A stretch of DNA of 64,000 nucleotides from Lentinus brumalis (lineage: Eukaryota; Basidiomycota; Agaricomycetes; Polyporales; Polyporaceae). Shown piece after piece: positions 29,919-40,838 of the stretch; positions within the stretch are counted from its first letter, which is position 1; each line of letters opens with the position of its first letter. The notes under the pieces are model-generated. The model was not told where the DNA came from and ran no database searches. It saw only the letters and a program-made list of their open reading frames with translations. The translations under genes were made by a program, and so were the position numbers. Location: the NCBI GenBank assembly GCA_001792895.1, contig MARA01000002.1:1054001-1118000 (forward strand). The letters are read 5' to 3'.

Positions 29919-30125
29919 TTACAGTAAATCGTCGGGAGAGACATCGGGCCCGGAGATGATGGCCTTGATGACCGGTCTGCCGTCCTCGCTCTTGCCCGCC
30001 CGCACGGTCTGGAAAGCCTGGACGGCATCGTCGAAGCTGTAGCGGTGTGTGACGAGCGGCTTGAGGTCGACTTTGCCCTGGCGCGCCAAGGCCAGCGCGA
30101 GCTGGTAGTCGCCGGGCTGCTCGAG

Positions 30126-30165
<40 letters not shown>

Positions 30166-31623
30166 GATGGCATGTGAGTCGTGACAGCCACGAATATGCC
30201 GAGGAGTATGCGACTTACGCCGTAGCGGAAGGAGCCCTTGTAAGTGAGCTCCTTGGCGAGGACGCTCAATGCTGGGATCTGGACGCCGAGAGCGCCGATA
30301 CCGACCTAGTAAGTAGCATGGTGCGTGCGTGAGCCTGCACCGCAACTAGAGAGATAGTGGAAGAAATATATGCACCTGCACGAATGTCCCTCCACGCTTC
30401 GCTATGATTATGCCGGTCTGGACAGAGACCTCCGCGCCGGAGGCGTCGACGACGAGGTCCACGCCGGAGGGGCCGCGGTCCTCAATACCGAGCTGCTCCG
30501 CCATCGCCTGGGCGTTGCGCTGCGAGTACGCGAGGGGGCTCTCGCCCTCGTGCCGCTTCGCCGCGAGGTGCGTCTCCGCCCCGGCGTACTGCTTCGCGAA
30601 CTCGAGGCGGGAGGGCACGATGTCGACCGCGATGACGCGGGACGCGCCGAGGGCGCGCGCGACGGCGAGGCACAGCAGCCCGACGGGGCCCGCGCCGAAG
30701 ACGGCTACGGACTGGTTCGCGCGCAGCTGCGCGATGTTGGCGACTGCGTGGACGGCGACGGAGAGCGGCTCCATCTGCGCTCGTTGGGTGTTAGTGGTAG
30801 GTACGATGTGAGGACTTGACGGGGAGGGGTGGTACTTACCAACGCGCCATCCTCAAGTGTGAGGTGGTCCGGGAGCTTGTAGCAGAGGTCGGCGGGGATG
30901 GGGTAGTAGCGTGCGAGGGTGCCATCGTCCGGGGGCGTTGCAGCGAACTTGATGTCATCGCAGAGCTGTACAGGAGGAAGGAGGAATGGGTAAGATTGTG
31001 TGCACGAGATGGGTTGTGTACTGGTGATTGCTATCAGTATGTACCTCGTACCGACCGCGTTTGCAGTCTTCGCAGACACGGCAGGTGGCGCCAGGCTCCA
31101 TCGCAACGCGGTCGCCCTCCTTCAAGCTCTTCACCTTCTTGCCGACTGGGGATCCGGGCAGGGTAAGTATTCACGTTAGCTTGCATTGCCAGTACTTGCG
31201 CACAAGTTTGATGTGTACCTTTGTGGACGACACCAGCAGACTCATGTCCAAGGATCTGTCTCCGTTGTGTGAGCAAACGGGCGTTCCACCGCAAGCCGAG
31301 GGACGTACCATGGGCTTCTCGACGACGTATGAGCCGATGCGGCCATCAACGAGGAAGTGCACGTCGGAGCCACAGATACCTGGTGAGCACGAACAGGGAG
31401 CGGATGAGCTCTCGCAGAGCGGAGTAGGCAATAGCAGCTCGAAACATGCCGGTCTTCTTTACCGCGACGAGCACCTCATCGTCTTTAACTGCACAAGATC
31501 GGAGGGTGAGCGCTAGCTGATCGACGTCATCGTGATGGTGCTGGACATACTCTCGGGGATGGGTCTATCCTCGAAGACAACATCCTGGGCCTTGCGGAGG
31601 ACGAACGAGGGATTGGTGGACAT
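29919..31623 (-). CDS. NAD-dependent xylitol/sorbitol dehydrogenase, copy 1
   Basis: Medium-chain zinc dehydrogenase, 376 aa, oxidising polyols (xylitol to xylulose or sorbitol to fructose) in the cytosol. Nine exons: 31551-31623, 31450-31488, 31309-31379, 31219-31255, 31045-31145, 30840-30965, 30376-30774, 30219-30305, 29919-30116. GICGSDVHF holds the first catalytic Cys; LGHESAGVV the GHE motif; CRVCEDCKRGRYELC the four structural-zinc Cys. The NAD fold is GAGPVGLL with an Asp in VDIVPSRL, which favours NAD over NADP. Intron 2 (31380-31449) begins with GC, not GT. Intron 8 contains a (CT)17 tract. Exon sizes match copy 2 exactly. L-arabinitol dehydrogenase is the main alternative. Confidence 0.9.
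30129..30162 (+). repeat. (AG)17 microsatellite inside an intron
   Basis: 34 bases of pure AG on the + strand, reading as (CT)17 on the gene strand. It lies just upstream of the acceptor of the last intron (30117-30218) of dehydrogenase copy 1, where the polypyrimidine tract would be. Confidence 0.95.
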
Positions 31624-32327
31624 TTTGAGGATGTCGTTGTGTTTGGGAATAAGGGGAGACAGAGGAAAAGAGAGGGATAAAAGCGACTTCGAAGGTCATG
31701 AGACGCATGCGGCGGACTCGGATTGCGTATGATTTGCACAATGCAGTTCAAAGGTGAGGTTGCTGCGGTGTGCCCGGATGTGGACGGCGCCGGGCGGGGG
31801 CTCGATTCAGGCTAATCTGACTAGAAAGCAGGACGTAAGTATGATGGCTGATAGGCTTGATACCCATTGGTGAACTTGGTGCAAGCATGGTGGTGGTTTC
31901 AGCAGACTCCGTGCACGGCGCTTCTGGATACGAAACACGTTAATCGACCGAACGTACCGTCAATAGGCCAACCTTCCAACTCCATTTGCACATCGCAAGT
32001 CGCTCTGCTAATATGCTTTAGATATGATTCGCATCAAAGATACTCGTGGACAAACCACTAGAGGCTCCTGACTGCCTGACGTGCTTGGCCACATCAGGCT
32101 CCACACACCTCACAATCAGCGTATGGGACGTCCGACGAAGGTTCAGCAAGTGACGGCACCATCCAAGTAGTGTATTGTTTTCGCGCATGGTACAAGCTGC
32201 CCATTACCAACTGCGGCAGCGCACAAACCCCAAAGATACTAAGTATATAGTTATACATCTGTTGCTTTTGCTGTTAACTTCCCGAAGATACACACGATCC
32301 TCATCGTACAACCCCCTCACCGGACGG
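31624..32327. promoter_or_regulatory. Region between the two dehydrogenase copies
   Basis: About 700 bp holding the promoter of copy 1 and the terminator of copy 2 (both on the - strand). The leader just before the copy 1 ATG is pyrimidine-rich on the gene strand. No gene, RNA or named operator is recognised. Confidence 0.45.
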
Positions 32328-33910
32328 TTAGGAGAGGTCGTCGGGCGAGACGTCGGGCCCGGAGATGACCGCCTTGATGACCGCCTTGCCGTCCGCGCTC
32401 TTGCCGTTGCGCGTCACCTGGAAGGCCTCGACGGCCTGGTCGAAGCTGAACCGGTGCGTGACGAGCGGCTTGAGGTCGATCTTGCCCTGGCTCACGAGCG
32501 CGATCGCGAGGGGGTAGTCGCCGGGCTGGGGAGGGATGTGAATGTGAGTCAACATGGTCGGGGCGCGGCACTGAGGACTTACGCCGTAGCGGAAGGAACC
32601 CCTGAAGTTGATCTCCTTGACGAGGAGAGTCGTTATTGGGATCTGGACCTCAGGCTGACCCATGCCGACCTGCAAGAATGCGCGTGAGGTGAGCGCCAGC
32701 TTGGGGGAGGATAGAAAGCACACACCTGAACGTAGCTTCCTCCGTGCTTCGCAATCAGGATGCCGGTCTGGATGGAGACCTCCGCGCCGGACGCGTCGAC
32801 GACGAGGTCGATGGCGGTAGGGCCGCGCTCCGAGATACCGAGCTGCTCCATCATCGTCTTCGCGTTGCGCTGCGAGTATGCGATGCGGCTCTCGCCCTCC
32901 TGCGGCTTCGGCGGGGTGTACGTGTCCGTTGCCGCGTACTGCTTTGCGAATTCGAGGCGCGAGGGCACGATGTCGACCGCGATGATACGAGATGCACCGA
33001 GTGCACGGGCGACGGCCATGCAGAGCAGACCGACCGGGCCGGCGCCGAAGACGACGACAGACTGGTTTGCGCGCAGCTGCGAGATGTTCGCGACCGAGTG
33101 GACGGCGACGGAGAGCGGCTCCATCTGTGCACGTGGGTTGAGAATCCCGAAGGGGCATGAGGATGGTGTGGGAGGAGCTCACCATCGCGCCATCCTCGAG
33201 CGTGAGGTTGTCCGGGAGCTTGTAGCAGAGGTCGGCGGGAATGGGGTAGTAGCGTGCGAGGGTGCCGTCGTACGGGGGCGTTGCGGCGAAGACGATGTCA
33301 GGGCAGAGCTAGTGGAGAGGAGCGCGTGAGATCCCGCCTGTAGGTACACGCAGAAGTGGGTATTATCGTTCACCTCGTAGCGGCCGCGTTTGCAGTCGTC
33401 GCAGACGCGGCAAGTTGCGCCGGGCTCCATCGCGACGCGGTCGCCCTGCTTGAGGTTCTTGACATTCTTCCCAACTGCACGATTATAAGATCACACCCTT
33501 TGAAGAGCTAAATAACGCGTACCTTTGTGGATGATACCAGCAGACTCGTGGCCGAGGACCTGGTGGTTGTGTGAACGATTGGATGCGGGTTCTCACTCCG
33601 AAGGCACGTACCATGGGCTTCTCGACGACGAAGTCGCCGATGCGACCATGGACGAGGTAGTGCACGTCGGAACCGCAGATACCTGACGAGGAGGGTGAGA
33701 GCGGGCACTTGGGAAACTCAATAACGTCGTGGGACATACCGGTCTTCTTGACTGCTACGAGAACTTCATCGTCCTTGACTTCACAGCGGGAATGAGCGCT
33801 GGGATCGACGTCATGATGATGAGAACGCTGGGCGCACCGTCGGGGATGGGCCGCTCCTCGTAGACGACATCCTCGATCTTGCGGAGGACGAATGAGGGGT
33901 TGTTGGACAT
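32328..33910 (-). CDS. NAD-dependent xylitol/sorbitol dehydrogenase, copy 2
   Basis: Tandem paralog of the downstream gene, also 376 aa and with the same nine exon lengths (73, 39, 71, 37, 101, 126, 399, 87, 198). Exons: 33838-33910, 33740-33778, 33612-33682, 33523-33559, 33374-33474, 33183-33308, 32726-33124, 32583-32669, 32328-32525. It keeps GICGSDVHY, GHESAGI, CRVCDDCKRGRYELC, GAGPVGLL and the NAD-selecting Asp. Its introns are all GT..AG, and intron 8 is a plain 57 nt. Differences from copy 1 cluster in the NAD-domain surface around KQYAATDTYTPPKPQEG, so substrate or expression differences are possible. Divergent from MET6 across about 975 bp. Confidence 0.9.
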
Positions 33911-34885
33911 GTTGGAGGTGAGCCTGGGGAGGAAGGAGGATTGTCGGTGGCCAGGCGGTATTTGAAGGAGAGAACGGGGTGCGCCGGACCGGGGAAGGGA
34001 CTGCCTGGACCGTGCTCATCTGACTGGGCGGGGCGGAAGAACGATGGGATGTCGATAGCGATAGTGTCCGGCTCCAGTGCAGCACATCCCTCCCACTCCC
34101 TCACCCCCGAGATGGAGCAGCCTTCCGACGCCGTCAGCCAATCCCAGTCGATGAATACCTCCCGTATATGGCTACGGACCTGCCCGATTGGGCTCCTTGC
34201 ACGACGCTGCGTCGGACGACGTCCGTGCGCTCTCCGCGCCCCATGGGGTGTCCGTCGGTGGACCGCTAGCTCGAGTCAGTCGTACGTAGACCGTACGTCC
34301 ACCTCCAGCCGAGGACAGTTGCTAGACATGTCCGAGTCAGTGTCAACGCTGAGCCTATCACCGCAAACGTGGCATCGCGCGTTTCGTCACACCCCCGAGC
34401 CATGATATTCTCAGAATCGTGCAATCCTTGCCCACGCCGACGACGTGTAACGCTCTGGGGTCTCTGCGAGGATCATCCCGAGCAATGCATGCGCGGAAAG
34501 CACGGACGATATACCTGTGTATGCTTGTGGTAGAGATCCCGAGGGAGAAAACATCCGAGAATGGCAGTAGTCTCATACGCAGAATTGATATCTCTTCCGC
34601 TCTTCGCCACGTTCGATGGATGTTCTAAGCAGCTCACCAGAGTCCAGACGTATATCACCGCTCGTTCTGTGAAGAGGCCTCACCTCAGACGCGTTTTTGC
34701 GAACAGTTCAGAGAACATCGATAAAGCGCACGATTGCCTGATCGAGCCCCAAGACTCATTTATGTAATTCCAGACGCTCACGCCATACTTGAAAATCCCT
34801 CAAATACCGCTGCGACACCCTCAAATTCACCCCATCCCCCTCTCCTCCTCCCACCATCCTCCCCACACGCTCTCCTTCCTTCAGA
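33911..34885. promoter_or_regulatory. Divergent region, dehydrogenase copy 2 and MET6
   Basis: 975 bp between head-to-head start codons. The last 70 bases before the MET6 ATG are a strong C/T tract (34820-34883), typical of leaders of highly expressed fungal genes. Small ORFs here lack support. No sulfur-regulation element can be assigned by eye. Confidence 0.45.
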
Positions 34886-37413
34886 ATGGTACTCTCCAGC
34901 GTTCTCGGCTTCCCTCGTATCGGTATGTCCTGCCCAGCGCTGTTCTGCTCACCTCCCATAATGCTCATCTCCCTTGATCGCAGGTGCTAACCGTGAGGTG
35001 AAGAAGGCGGTTGAGGCCTACTGGGGTGGCAAGCTCTCCGCCGATGAGCTCACCAAGGCTGCTGCCGATGTCAAGAAGGCTAGCTGGCTTAGCCTCAAGG
35101 AGCGTGGTGTGGATGTCATCCCCAGGTCCGTTCAAGTCACCTCACGGTTCTTCGATTGGTGAAACTGATCCTTCCTCCATCTCAGCGGTGACTTCACTCT
35201 GTACGATCACATCCTTGACCACTCCGCAGCATTCAACGTCATCCCCAAGCGTTACCTTGGCAAGGGCCTCTCCCCCTTGATGTCTATTTCGCCATGGGTC
35301 GTGGTCGCCAGACCGAGGGTGTCGATGTCCCCGCCTCAGAGATGAAGAAATGGTATGTTTCCGTTGTAGTGCGGAGATGACTCGATTCTGATTGACACGA
35401 TGTCCATAGGTTTGACTCCAACTACCACTTCGTCGTCCCCGAGTTCTCTGAGGAGACTGAGTTCAAGCTCAACTTTAACAAGGCCCTCGAGGAGTACAAC
35501 GAGGCGAAGGCTCTCGGTATCACTACCCGCCCCGTTGTCGTTGGTCCCGTAACCTTCCTCGCGCTCGGCAAGGCCGCCAAGGAGGCACGCGCTGGCTTCC
35601 AGCCTATCTCCCTCCTCGGCCAGCTCCTGCCCGTCTACAAGCAGCTCCTTGCTGACCTGAAGGCGGCCGGCGTCGAGTCCGTCCAGATCGACGAGCCTGT
35701 CCTCGTTCTCGACTCTGCCGCGATCTACGAGAAGCAGTTCGCCCAGGCCTACGCCGAGCTTGCCCCTGTCTCCCCCAAGCTCGTCCTCACGACCTACTAC
35801 GGCCGCCTCGACTCGAACTTGACGTTCGCTGCGAAGCTCCCCGTCGCTGGTCTCCACATTGACCTCGACCGTGCCCCTGCTCAGCTCGACGATGTGATCG
35901 CCGCTGTCAAGCCCACCAGCCTCGTTCTCTCCCTCGGCATCGTTTCTGGCCGTAACATCTGGAAGACCGACATCCAGGCTGCGCTCAAGTTGGCCCAGAA
36001 GGCCGCTGACGCCCTCGGCAAGGAGCGCGTCATCGTCGCTACCTCTTCCTCCCTCCTTCACACTCCAGTCACCTTGGCCTCGGAGAACAAGCTCACTCCG
36101 GAGCAGAAGGACTGGTTCTCCTTCGCCCTCGAGAAGGCTGCGGAGGTCGCCGTCATCGCTTCCGTTCTCTCTGGCTCTCAGGATCCCAAGGTCGCTGAAG
36201 CTGTTGAGGCCAACCGTGTGTCGATCGCGAAGCGCCGTGAGTTCGAGCGCAACTCGGATGCCACCGTCCGTAACCGTGTTGCTGCGATCACCCCCGACAT
36301 GCTCGAGCGCAAGAGCCCCTTCGCTGTCCGCAAGGAGATCCAGCAGAAGCAGTTGCAGCTCCCCAAGTTCCCCACGACCACCATCGGCTCCTTCCCCCAG
36401 ACCAAGGAGATTCGTCAGGCTCGCGCCAAGCTGAACAAGAAGGAGATCACTGTGGCCGAGTACGAGAAGTTCATTGAGCAGGAGATTGAGAACGTCGTCC
36501 GCTTCCAGGAGCGCATCGGCCTCGACCTCCTCGTCCACGGCGAGCCTGAGCGTAACGACATGGTCCAGTACTTCGGCGAGCAGCTCGACGGCTTCGTCTT
36601 CACCCAGAACGCTTGGGTCCAGAGCTACGGCTCCCGGTGAGTGATCTTGAACAAAACGTGGAGGTGCTGTTTCTCATGTCGTCTTGCAGTTACGTCCGCC
36701 CTCCCATCATCGTTTCGGACGTCAGCCGCCCCAAGCCCATCACCGTCCGCTGGAGCAGCTACGCGCAGAGCCTCACGAGCAAGCCTATGAAGGGTATGCT
36801 CACTGGCCCTGTCACGATCCTCAACTGGTCGTTCCCCCGTGCCGATGTCTCTCGCGAGCTCCAGTGCAAGCAGCTCGCGCTTGCTCTCCGCGACGAGGTC
36901 GTCGACCTCGAGAAGGCTGGCATCAAGGCTGTGCAGGTCGATGAGCCCGCTCTCCGTGAGGGTCTCCCTCTCCGCAAGGCCGACTGGCAGGCGTACCTCG
37001 ACTGGGCTCTCCCCTCGTTCAAGATCGCCACCGCTGGTGTCACGGACGCTCTCCAGACGCACTCGCACTTCTGCTACTCCGACTTCGACGACATCTTCCC
37101 CTCCATCCAGGCGCTCGATGCCGATGTCATCTCGATCGAGGCGTCGAAGAGCGACTTGAAGCTGCTCAACACCTTCAAGCACTACGGGTACTCGAACCAG
37201 ATCGGCCCCGGTGTCTACGACATCCACTCGCCCCGTGTCCCCTCCGAGGAGGAGATCAAGGAGCGCATCGCGGCGATGCTCACGACCCTCCCGGCCGACC
37301 TCCTCGTCATCAACCCCGACTGCGGTCTCAAGACCCGCGGCTGGGCCGAGACCGAGGCGTCGCTCGTGAACCTCGTCAACGCCGCCCGCTGGGCGCGCCA
37401 GACGTACGCGTAA
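34886..37413 (+). CDS. MET6: Cobalamin-independent methionine synthase (one frameshift at a C run)
   Basis: 5-methyltetrahydropteroyltriglutamate-homocysteine methyltransferase, 765 aa when repaired; it makes methionine in the cytosol. Exons: 34886-34922, 34984-35125, 35186-35352, 35410-36636, 36690-37413. N-terminal half: [20 protein letters not shown] and [20 protein letters not shown]-terminal half: [23 protein letters not shown], and the zinc ligands in [10 protein letters not shown] (His, Cys) and [10 protein letters not shown] (Cys). Exon 3 is one C short in CCCCC 35272-35276: the frame reads GLSP and then leaves the conserved [11 protein letters not shown], which continues one base over. 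Phase arithmetic needs exactly +1 in this exon. Since the rest is perfectly conserved, an assembly error is likely. Intron 2 has donor GTCCGT. Confidence 0.95.
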
Positions 37414-38160
37414 ACAGACGCGTGTGCTCTTGCGCTTCAACAGCGCCCGCGTTACGGTTTTTACGGTAACTTATCAGCACACTCTCAACGAGGTGTCCTG
37501 TCCGGATCGGCCCAAATGTTGTGCAGTGGTGTGGCGGATAAGCAGAAAACGTGCAGCCGTGTGGGTGCCGGCGCCGGCCACCGGTCTTCTCCCCTTGCTC
37601 GACGTCACGGCGATGCGCGTCGTCGCTCCTGCAGCGGCGGGCGACAGCATCTGTCGGGCCTCGGGGGACCGTATGGAGGTGCACTGGGACGAGGACGCGA
37701 CGTCCGATCGTCGAATACCACGGCGGCGGACGCGGGTCTTTGTCTCTAATGGACGGTTTAGCGGAGGATGGAGGATAGTCTTGGGCGGATTTCAACAATC
37801 CTCAAAATGCGCTTTCAACGGTGCATCATGTAGATTACTTTGCACGATCAGGAGCATATGTATCCATACGACCAATGTGAGGAGTACTCAATCCAACATG
37901 TATGAGATCGACATGAGCATGCGTGCAACAATGCGTGTATGATGTTGGCTCGGCCAGAATTCAAACCAAGAGGTATCATTGTTCCAGATTGTTCCACGGG
38001 TTCAGGGGTGTTGACGGAGGAGTGGTATCGTGCTCGAGGTGAAAACGTGCAGTAACAGATGGTGGATTCCATTAAGGTGATAAGAGATAAGTACGTCTGA
38101 GATGCCCATAATCAAGTCAACGTCCCAACAGCAAAACGAAAGTAAAAGAGCATGCAATGC
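37414..38160. other. Convergent intergenic region, MET6 and DUF2985 gene
   Basis: About 750 bp between two 3' ends. No ORF with recognisable features, repeat or RNA. Presumed 3' UTRs and terminators. Confidence 0.5.
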
Positions 38161-40630
38161 TCAGGAGCGCGGAACGTCCCCCGCTGCAGGCACCACCATC
38201 TCCTCTGCGAACTGCAGCGACCGGCTCGACTGATTGCGGTCCATCGTCATCGCCTGCGGCTTCGTCTGCGTCTGCGGCTGCGGCTGCGGCTGCGGCTGGC
38301 TCTCGCCCCCTGGCACGTCCAGCCCCTTCTCCGCGTCGCGCGCGAGGACCGGGCTGCTGCCCCCCGGCGCGCTCGCAGCGGTCTCCGTCGAGGGCCGCGT
38401 CGTATCCGCGGTGAGCATATTCGTGCTGGTGCTGCCGTTCGGGCGCTCCGACGCCTCCGCGACGCGGCCAGCCCGGGACGACGTTTCGTCGCCTGTCGCC
38501 TGGCCGTCCATCTCGAGCGCTGTGCGGAGGCGGTCCGTGACCTGCTCCGTGCGGCGCGTCTTGCGCCCGCCCCAGTAGATGAGCACGCCGGCGATGATGC
38601 CTGCGACCTGTGTGTATGTGCGCGCGTGGGGTATCAGAACTTCAGTATTCGGTAAGGGCGGTCGTGGAGGACCGGCACGGAGGGAGTGGACGTACGAATG
38701 CTGCCGGGAGCGTGGTCCCTGTGGTCCAGGCAGGACGCTGGAACCTGAGTGGTGCATGTGAGCTAGATGGCGCAAGGGAAGGCGAGGAGCCAACATGCGT
38801 ACCTGTCGAGGCCCCACATCGTGCCGCTGAGCAGGCACTGGAAGAACGAGTTGAGGTCATTGCATACGCAAATCCAGAGGGCGAGGCTGTTGACGATGGT
38901 GTCAGAGAGGGGCGGGCAGGCATGCAGCTATACGCTTACTTGATGGGGAATGCCTATTGGAGTACGTCAGAAGGGTGCCTTGTGTGGAGGACGTATAAAC
39001 TCACTCGGTGGGTCTGTGTGCCGTGGGGCCGATACCACGTTTGGGACTTCATGAACTGATGTTGCTCTGAATGGAGGTGGGGTCAGCGAAGTGCGACGGC
39101 TCGCAGGCTGAGTGATGTACGGACGATAGTGGAGGTCAATCTGCTCCTTCTCCGTCAATACTTGAACGTAATTCGGGTCGTACACAGGGTCGGGGAGGTC
39201 GTCCGGGTCGTAGAGCTCAGGCAAGCCAACCTTCTGCCGCAGCCGGGCGATCTTGCGCTTGTAACGCCAGATCTTGACTATGCCTGCCGACGAGCTTCCG
39301 AGTGAGCAGCGTGCATAGACCTTGGATGAAAAGTCCTTACGGTAGGTGTCCATAATGCGGAAAGGGATAAAGCCGATACTCGTAGCAGTGAAGAGACCTG
39401 TACGTGCGCAGTCAGATACGCGGATTCATGTGCCGAGACTACTAGCATACCTGTCTCCACTTGCTGGCATAGCTCGACCCAGAAGCCTTGCGTGATGTCG
39501 TTGTGCAGGTTGATCCACTTCACAAGGAATAAAACAATGCCGGTTCCCCAGAAGACTGCAGCAGTGTGAGAGGGTCCGACCATAGCAAAGTGACGCAGCC
39601 TACTCACCAACGAGGAATCCGTAGATAGCTGTGATAAACTACGAGACATTAACATGACGGTGCCGGGGGAGATACACGACATACTCACTCCAAGCGGTGT
39701 CTTGCAGAACGACCATACGCCCTGCATCACCCTCCTGAACTTGTCGCGCTTGCTCAACACATCTTCGACGTGCTCGTCCAGCGCGTCGTGGTGAGTTTGG
39801 TCATCCTGAGGGGTCTCTCCCTTCTCGGCGTCCGTGACCTTTCTCCGCTTCTTCTTGAGCCGTGGTAGTACAATAACAGGTTTCCGCGAGTAAAATGACA
39901 ACGGTGGTCTGAGTTGAAACGCACAGCCGTCAGGATCCGCGCATGTACCGGAGAAGCGTTCCACCCACATTACAATAGAGTTCATAGCATTGGTGAGAGT
40001 AGATACGGTCGAAACTTGTGGATCTGCGGGTCATGTCAATAGACGTCGGGCTATGTCTGAAGGGATCTCACACACCTATCACATCTAGATGCTCAACTAT
40101 ATCATCGTGGTGGTGCTCCTCCAGCGGGTCGTTGTATTCGTGCTCGTGGTCGGACATGTGCTCGATTGCAATGTTGACCCGGCTGCCCTCGAGCCCTTCG
40201 TCGTCCTCCATAGGCACGCGCAGATCCGCCTGCTGGCCCTCCAGGCTATAGGTATCGCCATGCCGATGGACGGGGCGAAGGGGATGCCATTGCTGTCCCG
40301 AAGCTGAGAAGGCCCTGCAGCTGGGGTCGGTGGCTCGACGCGGCGCGACAGAGATCTCCGGAGTGGACGCCGAGGAATTGCCATTATATGGTCGAACACC
40401 TTGCTTGATGCGCGAGTCCCGGTGAGGGCTGGCCGCCCGGGAGATGCATTGGAAGCATTGGCGGACTGTGCGGGCGAAGTACGCTGGGATGAGCCCTGGT
40501 CTGGCTGGGCGAGCTGGGTGCGAAGACGAGGAGAAGCAAGGGAGACGGAGGGACTGGCGAGATGGGAGTTCAGGGGGGCATCGTCGATGTGCGTGTAGCC
40601 GCTCTCTTTCTTGACGTGGATCGACGGCAT
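38161..40630 (-). CDS. DUF2985 integral membrane protein (one frameshift at a C run)
   Basis: 632 aa in 11 exons: 40076-40630, 39689-40023, 39608-39638, 39555-39451, 39397-39341, 39283-39125, 39066-39005, 38953-38940, 38886-38803, 38744-38696, 38607-38161 (later ones given high to low). The N-terminus is Ser/Pro-rich with an Asp/Glu/His segment. The DUF2985 core begins in exon 2 with FRRVMQGVWSFCKTPLG, then GFLVVFWGTGIVLFLVKW (membrane helix), WVELCQQVETGLFTATSIGF and IPFRIMDTYR. After it come RKIARLRQKVGLPELYDPDDLP, FMKSQTWYRPHGTQTHRAFPI and another helix (VAGIIAGVLIYWGG). Exon 1 is one base short at GGGG 40272-40275 (CCCC on the gene strand). Exon 8 is a 14-nt micro-exon. The family's function is unknown; location is probably plasma or endomembrane. 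Confidence 0.8.
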
Positions 40631-40838
40631 TCACGACGAGCAGCAGCCAAGCGTCCCAAGGCCGGGCGAAGAAAACGGGGGAGACAAGAGAGCAGTGGGG
40701 CACTCCCTCGCCCATGAAGTCATCAGGAACCCCTCTCCGCATTTCTCGGACTGCATGCGGACAAAATCACCATTACGTTATCTACCGCGCCTATGTGCGC
40801 ATTATCTAGCAAACTCTAGTATATCTATCATACACTAC

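Noticed and set aside
35336..36538. 400-codon ORF on the - strand opposite MET6
   Set aside because: It is a codon-bias shadow of the MET6 sense frame: Leu/Asp/Glu/Gly/Arg-rich, with no start context and no independent motif.
36625..37440. 271-codon - strand ORF opposite the MET6 3' exon
   Set aside because: Same kind of antisense shadow in GC-rich coding DNA; composition is repetitive.
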